In this document: positions 18,715-25,941 of the stretch, one piece after another | Layout: every line of letters starts with the position of its first letter | How positions within the stretch are numbered: position 1 is the first letter of the stretch | Assembly (NCBI GenBank): GCA_017416765.1 | Contig: JAFQBE010000005.1 | Coordinates: 43,877-107,876 of the forward strand | DNA from: Clostridia bacterium | Lineage (GTDB): Bacteria; Bacillota; Clostridia; Oscillospirales; Acutalibacteraceae | Direction of reading: 5' to 3' | Length of the DNA stretch: 64,000 bases | The notes under the pieces: generated by a model | Told to the model about the DNA's origin: nothing | The model's database searches: none | Seen by the model: only the letters and a program-made list of their open reading frames with translations | Made by a program: the position numbers and the translations under genes

Positions 18715-19677
18715 TTGAGTAAAAAGAAAAATAAGCATTACAAGCAGAGTATTTCAGGCAAGCTCAGAAACGATGCTGCGAAACATTTTAAGAAGTATGA
18801 AAACAACGTAACAAGGGCGGCATACATAAAGAACTATGACAAATTCATCAAGTTCTGCCGTGAGCAGTACGACTGCAAAACAAAGAAAGAATGTGCCGAG
18901 CATATTGAGGATTACATTGAGTACCTGAAAGAAAAGGAGCATACGGCAAGCACTATTCATACATATATGGCTCCGGTCGGACTCTACCACGGGATTCCGC
19001 TTAATGTGATGAATCTGCCTAAGAGGTATGCGGCAGAAAACACCCGTTCCAGAAAAGAACGTAAACATTATCGTTCGGACAGTGATGAAAACAACAGCAA
19101 GTATTCAAGAACGGTTGAGCTGCAGAGATGCATTGGAATCCGCAGAAATGAGTTGAAGAACCTTCGCGGCAATGACCTGAAGGAAGATGAGTCAGGTTAT
19201 CTTTGTGTCGTCGTTCGCAGAGGTAAGGGCGGTAAGGAAACCTATCAGCGTATCTTACCAGAAGATATCGGCACAGTAAAACAGTTTTTTGACGGTTCAG
19301 AAAACAAAGTGTTTTCAGCACAGGAAATGAACAACAGTATCGATTACCACCATATGAGAGCTGAACAGGCAGTCAGAGCATACAACTACTATCTTGACAG
19401 AATCAATAATGAGCCGGGATACAGAAAGCAGCTTGAGGATGAGATTATACAGCGTTGGAATGAAAAGTGCATTGATAAAAAGACGAAGAAGCCCAAACAT
19501 CTGGATAAGAAAGAAATCCGTGGCAATTATTTCGTGCGCGAAAAGAATAAACAGCTTGCACTCGAAAAAGGACTGCCGATTGTCTATGACAGACTGTCGC
19601 TGATGGCAGTTTCGATCTATCACTTGTCTCACTGGAGACTCGACGTAACCGTCTCAAACTATATGCTCGCGGTGTGA
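18715..19677 (+). CDS. tyrosine recombinase/integrase
   Basis: 320 residues, TTG start 9 nt after AAGGAG. An N-terminal SAM-like core-binding domain (about 20-105; YEN-NVTRAAYIKNYDKFIKF) is followed by a catalytic domain with the first Arg in GIRRNELKNL, a Lys-containing beta-turn (RRGKGGKETYQR), HHMRAEQA as the H-x-x-R box, and a late LSHWRLDVTVSNYML segment that supplies the second His and the Tyr nucleophile. A helical insertion of about 80 residues lies between the H-x-x-R box and the Tyr segment. All catalytic positions appear present. It lies between the structured region and a serine recombinase, so it is part of an integrative element, possibly acting on hairpin DNA or a nearby att site. 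Confidence 0.85.
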   Translation: MSKKKNKHYKQSISGKLRNDAAKHFKKYENNVTRAAYIKNYDKFIKFCREQYDCKTKKECAEHIEDYIEYLKEKEHTASTIHTYMAPVGLYHGIPLNVMNLPKRYAAENTRSRKERKHYRSDSDENNSKYSRTVELQRCIGIRRNELKNLRGNDLKEDESGYLCVVVRRGKGGKETYQRILPEDIGTVKQFFDGSENKVFSAQEMNNSIDYHHMRAEQAVRAYNYYLDRINNEPGYRKQLEDEIIQRWNEKCIDKKTKKPKHLDKKEIRGNYFVREKNKQLALEKGLPIVYDRLSLMAVSIYHLSHWRLDVTVSNYMLAV

Positions 19678-19775
19678 GTTCAGGATGAAAATAAAATATG
19701 GGATAAAATATCCTGTTGTTTGTATCATATAGGGAAAATTCTACAAAACTATATTTAAGGAGGTGATAATACCTT

Positions 19776-20048
19776 ATGATGTTGGAAGTCTGCGAGAATA
19801 ATCGCATAGCATATTTCTGGCTTACTTGTGAAGAAAAAGCTAATGAAGAATTGCAGAATATTCTGCAAGACATATATAAAGAATGGAAACAAAAGGGATA
19901 CAAGGTTTGCACTTTCGTTTCCGGAGGCGGAGATCTTGTGGACTTGACAAAAGAGCTTTTAATTCATAATAAGCAGGTGCTTGCAAAGAAGGCTGTTAAA
20001 GAGGCTGAGCAGGTGATTCATAGTGACTATACAATGGCAGAAAGATAA
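19776..20048 (+). CDS. small hypothetical protein of the recombination module
   Basis: 90 residues, preceded by a near-perfect SD AAGGAGGTGAT with a rather long spacer of 12 nt. The sequence looks like a compact alpha/beta protein: strand (RIAYFWLTC), helix (ANEELQNILQDIYKEWKQ), strand (KVCTFVSGG), then a helix (LVDLTKELLIHNKQ). No family recognised. Similar small frames sit between recombinase genes in clostridial integrative elements; a role as excision or directionality factor is only a guess. The 98 bp before it hold no clear promoter. Confidence 0.6.
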   Translation: MMLEVCENNRIAYFWLTCEEKANEELQNILQDIYKEWKQKGYKVCTFVSGGGDLVDLTKELLIHNKQVLAKKAVKEAEQVIHSDYTMAER

Positions 20049-20088
20049 TTCTGCTGTACATACAAATATTTACTTTTGTAAAACAGTT

Positions 20089-20115
20089 GAAAAAAAGAAT
20101 AATACGTGTTACAAT
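20089..20115 (+). promoter_or_regulatory. extended -10 promoter of serine recombinase
   Basis: TGTTACAAT (TGn-TACAAT, 20107-20115) with TTGAAA at 20089-20094 (15-bp spacer, short). Because the GTG at 20106 falls inside the -10, translation must start further downstream, at the ATG pair 20166/20169. Confidence 0.6.
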
Positions 20116-20168
20116 GTTGTTCAGAAAATGTTGGTATTTTACAAACAACATTGAACGGAGAAGATATG

Positions 20169-22355
20169 ATGAGTAAAAAACGAATTGCAGGTTATCTGCG
20201 AATTTCGGTTGATACCGAACTCGACAGAGATAACACATCCATCGAAAATCAGCGTGAGATAATAAAGAATTACGTTGAAAGAACCTTTCCTGATGCCGAA
20301 CTTGATTTCTATGAGGACCGTGACCGAAGCGGTTATACATTCGAGCAGAGGGAAAACTATCAGCTGATGAGACCGAAGCTGATGAACGGATATTATAATA
20401 TTCTTATCATCAAGGACTTTTCCCGTTTCTCTCGTAGAAACGGGCGAGGTCTTGTTGAGCTTGAGGAACTGCGTGATGCAGGAGTCCGTATTATTTCAAT
20501 CGGTGACAATATTGACTACCCGACCTATGACGATTGGATTCAGATTCAGATGAGATTCTTCGTCAACGAAATGCCTGTTACGGATGCTTCAAAAAAGGTT
20601 AAGGGAGTTATAAATACCAAACAGCAGGAAGGCAAGTGGATTTGTGCCGTTCCCTACGGTTACTACATCACAAACACAAAGAAAATGACCTTTGAGGTTG
20701 ATGAAAAAGCGGCTGAAGTAGTCAGAAAGATTTTTGAGCTTTATATAGACGGCTGGGGATATAAAAAGATTGCTAATTTCTTGACGGATGAGGGTATCCC
20801 GACTCCCAGAATGATCGAAAAGGAACGCCGTGAGGCTGACGGAGCAGAAACCAAAATCAGAGCAAGCACTGTGTGGGCGATTCCGAGCATCAGCGGCATT
20901 CTGACAAACGATTTCTATATCGGAACACTTCGACAGAAAAAATATACCCGAACCAAAATCAACGGTTCGGATAAAAAACTTGACTCGGATGAAAACATCG
21001 TTTTTGAGAATAACCACGAAGCAATTATTGATGTCAGAACTTTTGCGAAAGCACAGGAGCAGCTCAAGGCAAGGTCAAAATCAAATTACCGTGGTGTGAA
21101 GAAATATGATACATCGTATTCGGGGTTCTTGTTCTGCGGCGACTGTGGAAGTCCGATGTTTTCGATGAGCAGACCTGATTTAGCACCTGCCTATACTTGT
21201 GGTACATATCACAAACGTGGGCTTAAGGGGTGCACATCTCATCACACGAGAACAGATACGCTTGATATAATGATTAAGAAATATATTGAGCGTGTTATGA
21301 TGAATTCGGAAAGAATGATTGCCGAGCTCGAACAGGCTATCAGAAATGAGCCTGAAATGATGAAAAAGTCGAAATCTTCAATCGAGCTGCTCGAAGTAGA
21401 TTTGGCGAAAGCAAAGGAAGAGTTCAAAGCTACCAAAAAGCAGAAAATCAGGGAATTGATGAAGCACGAAGACAATCGGGAGCTTATTGAAGAAACCTTT
21501 GCTGAGATAGAGGAAGAACTCCAGAAGAAGATTGAAGGGCTTGAAAAACAAATTGCTTTTGCTTCTGAACATCGCAATATGACTATTCAGGTGAACAGGA
21601 TTGCAAAAACAGCAATTGAAATCTTCCGTGAAATTCTGGCAAAGGATAAGCTTGATAAAACTGATTTATCGCTGATTGTTGATAGAATTACGGTGTTTGA
21701 AAATAACATTGAAATTCAGCTTAAAGCCGATATAGCGATGTTGCTTGAATGCGGAACGGTGACGAAAGAACTACTTGAAGAATCGGATTTTGTAGGTAAA
21801 GCCGTAAATTTTAAGTGGGACACCGAGAGTATCGCAAAAGCCACAATAGTCCAGAAGGCTAATCATCGGACGGACAAGGCTTTCGGTGTCAATGTTGTAT
21901 GTGAAGGCGACCCGTTGGAGATTTTTACTGCGCCGGACGGGGAAGTTATTTTTAAAAAGTATTCGCCGGTGGGTGAACTTTCTACGCTTGCCACGCAGTA
22001 TGCAGAGGTGCTTCACAGGGGTACGAATCTGCCGATTCTTATCTGTGACCGCGACAGAGTTATAGCCTGCGCGGGCATACCGAAAAAGGAAGTGCTTGAC
22101 CGTCAGCTTACTGACGAGCTTGAGGACTATATGGAGCGTCGTGAAAACTTTGTTGCAAAAACTGCAGGCGAGGGTATGACCGCGGCAACAGGTATAAGCC
22201 GTATGGCAACGGTAGCTTCGCCGATTATTGCGGCAGGTGATGTCTCGGGCGCGGTGGTACTGCTTGGCGATGAAAGCATGAGCGCACCTACGCAGACGGA
22301 TATAAAGCTTGTGCAGGTTGCGGCAAACTTCCTCGGCAGACAGATGGAGGAATAA
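20169..22355 (+). CDS. large serine recombinase fused in frame to SpoVT C-terminal region
   Basis: 728 residues from the ATG 8 nt after GGAG. Residues 1-130: serine resolvase domain with the nucleophile in AGYLRIS and the KDFSRFSR helix. Then the recombinase domain, zinc ribbon (FCGDCGSPM, YTCGTYH, GCTSHH) and a long coiled coil, typical of large serine integrases, up to about nt 21902. From 21903 (Glu-Gly-Asp-Pro-Leu-Glu-Ile-Phe) the sequence becomes SpoVT: 'DGEVIFKKYSPVGEL', 'PILICDRDRVIACAG', and a terminal 'VQVAANFLGRQMEE', covering the swapped-hairpin end and the GAF-like domain. Base composition becomes more GC-rich at the switch. The natural reading is an att junction inside spoVT, not a designed fusion. 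Confidence 0.88.
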   Translation: MSKKRIAGYLRISVDTELDRDNTSIENQREIIKNYVERTFPDAELDFYEDRDRSGYTFEQRENYQLMRPKLMNGYYNILIIKDFSRFSRRNGRGLVELEELRDAGVRIISIGDNIDYPTYDDWIQIQMRFFVNEMPVTDASKKVKGVINTKQQEGKWICAVPYGYYITNTKKMTFEVDEKAAEVVRKIFELYIDGWGYKKIANFLTDEGIPTPRMIEKERREADGAETKIRASTVWAIPSISGILTNDFYIGTLRQKKYTRTKINGSDKKLDSDENIVFENNHEAIIDVRTFAKAQEQLKARSKSNYRGVKKYDTSYSGFLFCGDCGSPMFSMSRPDLAPAYTCGTYHKRGLKGCTSHHTRTDTLDIMIKKYIERVMMNSERMIAELEQAIRNEPEMMKKSKSSIELLEVDLAKAKEEFKATKKQKIRELMKHEDNRELIEETFAEIEEELQKKIEGLEKQIAFASEHRNMTIQVNRIAKTAIEIFREILAKDKLDKTDLSLIVDRITVFENNIEIQLKADIAMLLECGTVTKELLEESDFVGKAVNFKWDTESIAKATIVQKANHRTDKAFGVNVVCEGDPLEIFTAPDGEVIFKKYSPVGELSTLATQYAEVLHRGTNLPILICDRDRVIACAGIPKKEVLDRQLTDELEDYMERRENFVAKTAGEGMTAATGISRMATVASPIIAAGDVSGAVVLLGDESMSAPTQTDIKLVQVAANFLGRQMEE
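21897..21915 (+). other. inferred recombination junction (att) inside spoVT
   Basis: SpoVT homology begins at GAAGGCGACCCG (21903). Upstream codons encode recombinase C-terminal sequence that has no counterpart in SpoVT. Serine integrase genes commonly end or begin at attP, so the crossover core should lie within a few bases of 21903. The matching junction with the 5' part of spoVT is not in the window. Confidence 0.6.
21903..22355 (+). pseudogene. spoVT: spoVT 3' fragment (sporulation regulator, 5' end missing)
   Basis: 150 residues equivalent to SpoVT from about residue 34 to the end. SpoVT is an AbrB-like regulator of forespore sigma-G genes: N-terminal AbrB swapped hairpin for DNA binding, C-terminal GAF-like domain. 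The missing part is the start Met and the key 'GIVRRIDDLGR' DNA-binding segment. I find no copy of that segment in the window. The fragment has no stops or frameshifts, which fits a gene that can be restored by excision better than a decaying pseudogene. The usual end (FLGRQMEE) is intact. Confidence 0.85.
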
Positions 22356-22368
22356 CGGAAGGACTAAA

Positions 22369-22407
22369 AAAACGGTGTAACCATGGAAATAAAGGTTACA
22401 CCGTTTT
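22369..22407 (+). terminator. Rho-independent terminator after spoVT fragment
   Basis: AAAACGGTGTAACC / GGTTACACCGTTTT, an 11-nt loop and a final T run (ttttt) directly after the stop codon. It is probably the original spoVT terminator. The following 110 bp carry no gene. Confidence 0.88.
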
Positions 22408-22518
22408 TGTATATATTGTTTTTGGGGAGCGTGTGATTGGTGGATTACTCTGCATCAAAGATATTTAAGCGGGATGTTAGATTATATGAATTTAGTTAGA
22501 TATGTTTTGAGCAAAAAC

Positions 22519-22547
22519 TTGACAAAATATAAATCTCTTGTTAATAT
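22519..22547 (+). promoter_or_regulatory. sigma-A promoter of tetR-family gene
   Basis: TTGACA (22519-22524), a 17-bp spacer and TAATAT (22542-22547). The operator at 22550-22566 covers the start site, so autorepression is expected. Confidence 0.85.
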
Positions 22548-22549
22548 AT

Positions 22550-22566
22550 ACATACTAATAGTATGT
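22550..22566. promoter_or_regulatory. TetR-type operator 1 (ACATAC-N5-GTATGT)
   Basis: ACATACTA-A-TAGTATGT is a perfect palindrome with 8-bp arms at the start site of the regulator gene. The same ACATAC-N5-GTATGT core recurs twice before the adjacent transporter. Confidence 0.8.
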
Positions 22567-22576
22567 AAGGTGAATT

Positions 22577-23239
22577 ATGGCAAGGAATAAATACCCCGAA
22601 GAAACAGTAACCCTGATTCTTGACACGGCACAAAGGTTGTTTCTTGAAAAAGGTTACGAACACACGACAATTCAAGATATTATTGATAATTTAGGCGGTC
22701 TGACAAAAGGCGCTATTTATCATCACTTCACATCAAAAGAGGATATTCTAAACGCTGTTACTGCAAGGCTTTTTCAGGAAAACTCGTTGGCTCGTAAGTG
22801 GAATAAGATAGCAGAAGACACATCTCTTAACGGTGCACAGAAGCTTAAAGCTATGCTTTATGAATCTCTTGTTGACGAACAGGAACAGAAGTTCAGAAGT
22901 ATGGGTATTCATCTGCAGAATATGCCACATATGTTGAGTGATTTGCTTTTAAGGTCTGTGAATGACATTGCACCTAATGCAATCAAGCCTGTGCTTGAAG
23001 AAGGAATAAAAGACGGCTCAATCAAAATACCGTTTGCAAAAGAGCTTGCAGAGGTTATCTCTTTACTCGCCAATGTTTGGCTCAATCCTCTTGTTTTCTC
23101 AATGAGTGATGAGGATATTGAGAAAAAGTGTCAGGTTATTTTGGGTATGATGGCAATGCTCGGCGTTGATGTTACTGATATGTATCCGGCGGTTTATAAT
23201 ATGAACAAGCAAATCAACGAAATGGATAACAGAAAATGA
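22577..23239 (+). CDS. TetR/AcrR-family transcriptional regulator
   Basis: 220 residues. The N-terminal TetR helix-turn-helix (residues 8-58) reads ILDTAQRLFLEKGYEHTTI, then GLTKGAIYHHFTSKEDIL, the family signature. The C-terminal ligand domain is helical with no recognisable subfamily. SD AAGGTG precedes the ATG. It sits on an operator covering its own promoter and two further copies in front of the downstream transporter, so it most likely represses both and is relieved by a transporter substrate. Confidence 0.92.
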   Translation: MARNKYPEETVTLILDTAQRLFLEKGYEHTTIQDIIDNLGGLTKGAIYHHFTSKEDILNAVTARLFQENSLARKWNKIAEDTSLNGAQKLKAMLYESLVDEQEQKFRSMGIHLQNMPHMLSDLLLRSVNDIAPNAIKPVLEEGIKDGSIKIPFAKELAEVISLLANVWLNPLVFSMSDEDIEKKCQVILGMMAMLGVDVTDMYPAVYNMNKQINEMDNRK

Positions 23240-23243
23240 TAGG

Positions 23244-23261
23244 TTGCCACCTCGGTGGCAA
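23244..23261 (+). terminator. weak hairpin after tetR-family gene
   Basis: TTGCCAC-CTCG-GTGGCAA followed by TTTATT, immediately after the stop codon. Possible terminator or attenuator between regulator and transporter. A second small hairpin, CCGCA/TGCGG, lies at about 23313-23324. Confidence 0.5.
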
Positions 23262-23277
23262 TTTATTAAGGTAATAT

Positions 23278-23294
23278 ACATACCAAAAGTATGA
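23278..23294. promoter_or_regulatory. TetR-type operator 2
   Basis: ACATAC-CAAAA-GTATGA, matching operator 1 except for the last base. About 90 bp before the transporter. Confidence 0.65.
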
Positions 23295-23344
23295 ATGTTA
23301 GCAAAAAAACAAGCCGCACCTGCGGCAATATATTATACCATTTT

Positions 23345-23361
23345 ACATACCGAGAGTATGT
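23345..23361. promoter_or_regulatory. TetR-type operator 3
   Basis: ACATAC-CGAGA-GTATGT, the same core as operator 1, 18 bp before the transporter start codon and just after a TATTAT -10-like element. Binding here would block transcription of the transporter. Confidence 0.75.
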
Positions 23362-23379
23362 AGTGAAAGGAGTTTCACA

Positions 23380-24783
23380 ATGAAAACAAAACTGCAAAAC
23401 GAAAAAACACGCTATCTTTTAGGTCTGTCAGGGCAGAACATATTATATGCCCTTGTATCATCCTGCTTTGCCTACTATCTTCAATTCACTATTCTTATTC
23501 CTGCCTTTTGGCTCGGAATCATACTCAGCACAGCTAAAATATTTGATGCCATAAAAGACCCGTTTATAGGAGCATTCATCAACAAAAGCAGATGGCCGTT
23601 AGCGAAATATCTGCGACATTTACCTCTGCCGACAGCAATAATAACGGTTCTTTGCTTTGTGATGAAGATTTATTCTGACAGCAACAGCACGCTTGGAAAT
23701 GTAACAATCGTTATATATAGCTTTGCAATATTTATCCTTTGGGAGATTATGTTTTCATTTGGTGACATACCTATGATAAGTTATCCCAATGTACTGTGTG
23801 CAGATGAAAGAGAACGCACAAATCTTCTTTCATTGCGACCTATCGGTGCGATGGTATGCAGCATTTGTTGTTTGATTGTTCAGCCACTTGCTTTTGCAGT
23901 TTCGGGAGCTCTTGGCGGAACACAGACAGATGAACGAAATGCCTTTTTCATCATTGCTCTTGCTTTCTCAATCGTTGGATATATTCTTTATCAGTTAACC
24001 GTATCAAAACAACGATTACAACATACCGAAAATAGAAGCAACGAAACAAAGCAACATTACAAATATATTCTCACTAATCCGCTTTTAAAGAAAATCATTA
24101 TGTCAGGATTACTCTCCTCAATGAGTGCTTTGCAGGGTGTGGTACTATCAGCATTGGTTGCTTTTTACTTCTCAAGCAAAAATTCAGGACTTACTTTTTT
24201 TTATACATTTTTGCTTGGTACAGGTAGCTTTGTCGGTTTGATGCTGTCAACATTCCTCGTGCCTATACTATCAAGAAAACTCGGCAATGTAAAAGCTTAT
24301 GTCTTATGCAACCTTGCATCCATACTGCCGAATATAATGATTTTTGTATTGTATCTCGGCAACAAAACAACAATGAACACTTTTACAAACTTTGCGATTA
24401 TGTTCATACTTTCACTTATTTCCGGCAGCTTCCTGAGTCTTGCTTCAAATATCCGTACTCTGCTTATTGATGATGCGGTAGAGTTAGAATACAAACTGTC
24501 ATGCACAAAGCCGACCGCATTGTTCTTCTCTTTCCAAACAGCAATCATCAAAATCCAAAGCGGTGTATCTTCATTAATTTCGAGTGCAGGATATATGGTG
24601 ATAGGCTTCACAAGTTCAGAAACAGCAAAACTGAATGAGCATATAGCAAATGGTTTTGTAGCAAGAGAAAGTGCTGAATATATAGCTCTGTTTACAATGC
24701 TGTTCTTCATGTTCAGCGTTTTACCTGCGGTAAGTTCTTTGCTAGCGGTAGTGCCTTTTATAAAAGACTTGAAAAAGTTTTAG
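23380..24783 (+). CDS. GPH/MFS-type membrane transporter
   Basis: 467 residues with about 12 hydrophobic segments. The N-terminus (YLLGLSGQNILYALVSS, then a conserved DAIKDPFIGAFINKSRWPLAKYLR loop) matches the glycoside-pentoside-hexuronide:cation symporter family (MFS_2), where this Asp-x-x-x-Asp-Pro loop is typical. Likely imports a sugar or related organic anion with Na+ or H+. SD GAAAGGAG precedes the ATG. Three operators of the adjacent TetR regulator place it under that control. Substrate cannot be told. Confidence 0.85.
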   Translation: MKTKLQNEKTRYLLGLSGQNILYALVSSCFAYYLQFTILIPAFWLGIILSTAKIFDAIKDPFIGAFINKSRWPLAKYLRHLPLPTAIITVLCFVMKIYSDSNSTLGNVTIVIYSFAIFILWEIMFSFGDIPMISYPNVLCADERERTNLLSLRPIGAMVCSICCLIVQPLAFAVSGALGGTQTDERNAFFIIALAFSIVGYILYQLTVSKQRLQHTENRSNETKQHYKYILTNPLLKKIIMSGLLSSMSALQGVVLSALVAFYFSSKNSGLTFFYTFLLGTGSFVGLMLSTFLVPILSRKLGNVKAYVLCNLASILPNIMIFVLYLGNKTTMNTFTNFAIMFILSLISGSFLSLASNIRTLLIDDAVELEYKLSCTKPTALFFSFQTAIIKIQSGVSSLISSAGYMVIGFTSSETAKLNEHIANGFVARESAEYIALFTMLFFMFSVLPAVSSLLAVVPFIKDLKKF

Positions 24784-24825
24784 ATATGTTTATTTGATTG
24801 ATTGTTGTGGGAGAAAAGGTTGATT

Positions 24826-24874
24826 AAATATAAAAATCCGAGGTTAGAAACTGAAACCTCGGATTTTTATATTT
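24826..24874. terminator. strong bidirectional terminator
   Basis: A 20-bp stem (24826-24845 with 24855-24874; core ATCCGAGGTT/AACCTCGGAT) flanked by A and T runs, lying between convergent genes. Confidence 0.9.
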
Positions 24875-24880
24875 AACATT

Positions 24881-25939
24881 TTATTCCTTTATTTTATACA
24901 CCAATGGGTTTTCGTAATCTTCATAATCTTTATTTGCGTTTTCTTTATCCGTACAATTATCTTTTAGCCAAAGGTAGCGTGTGCCGTCGGGTGTTTCGTA
25001 TGTATAGCAGTAGTAATTGTCCATATCGTATCCGCCGTCGGGTAGGGGATAGTACGCTGAATATTCGCCCAAAAATGTTTTTTCTGCATCTACAGGCAAG
25101 CCGCCTTCGATTTTTACAAAGGTTTCATCAAAGCAAACTATGCTGTTAAAATCTTCCGATACTATAACATCGGGTTCTCCTGTAACTGCCCACCAGCAAA
25201 TGCCGCCTATAATCAACAGGAATATAAGCCCCTTTATAATTGCGGGCAGGCAGCCGCTTTCATTCAGCACATTTTCATTTCGCTGACTTTTTTTATACAG
25301 TATTTCTCCTCTTTTGCTAACAGGCTTTTTATAAAGATTAATGAACAATCGTTTTATAAAAAAATGCGAGGAGAGGAATTTGATTGTAAGGTAATCGGGG
25401 ATAAACAAAAACAGGTCAAGAAAAATACCCCAATGCGCAAACAGAAGAAGGCTTCTCATAAGCTTCAGAAATTTTTTGCGGTTGACTGCCGTTGTGTCAA
25501 TAACTCTGATTCCACCGCTCATACACTCTGCACGGGTGAAGATAAAGCCAATGGGTATCATATCCCAGAATTCTGCAAACTTACCGTCGCACACCGAATA
25601 CTCGCTGTCGAACAAATTGATAACGGGATTTTGGCAGTCTGTGAAAATTGCTTCATATTTTAAAGCTGTGTTTAGTATGATTGATGGCAGCTTTTTGGCA
25701 ACTTTTTTAAAGAGCTTTGTGAGAATTCTGTCCTTCAGGCTGTCGTTTTTATCGTTATCATCTATATTGTTTGTTTTATCTTCAAATTCTTCAATTGCGG
25801 TAGTCTGCGCTTCAAATACTATTTTGTCGCTTTGGCAGAATATTTCAGCCGAAGTTTGCGGGGCTATTGTAAGTTTTTGCTTTTCGGCACAGACAACCAT
25901 TGTTTCGCTTGTGCTGTTGTTTTTAAATGTAATATACAT
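24881..25939 (-). CDS. membrane protein of unknown function
   Basis: 352 residues. N-terminal beta-rich domain (1-45, MYITFKNNSTSETMVV), acidic linker (about 48-66), hydrophobic helices around 162-192, and a strong transmembrane segment about 236-252 (GLIFLLIIGGICWWAV) followed by an extracytoplasmic Tyr/Asp-rich C-terminal domain. No family recognised. The start codon lies 3 nt after the citrate synthase stop, so the two are translationally coupled, but no functional link is evident. Confidence 0.7.
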   Translation of the reverse strand: MYITFKNNSTSETMVVCAEKQKLTIAPQTSAEIFCQSDKIVFEAQTTAIEEFEDKTNNIDDNDKNDSLKDRILTKLFKKVAKKLPSIILNTALKYEAIFTDCQNPVINLFDSEYSVCDGKFAEFWDMIPIGFIFTRAECMSGGIRVIDTTAVNRKKFLKLMRSLLLFAHWGIFLDLFLFIPDYLTIKFLSSHFFIKRLFINLYKKPVSKRGEILYKKSQRNENVLNESGCLPAIIKGLIFLLIIGGICWWAVTGEPDVIVSEDFNSIVCFDETFVKIEGGLPVDAEKTFLGEYSAYYPLPDGGYDMDNYYCYTYETPDGTRYLWLKDNCTDKENANKDYEDYENPLVYKIKE

Positions 25940-25941
25940 TT

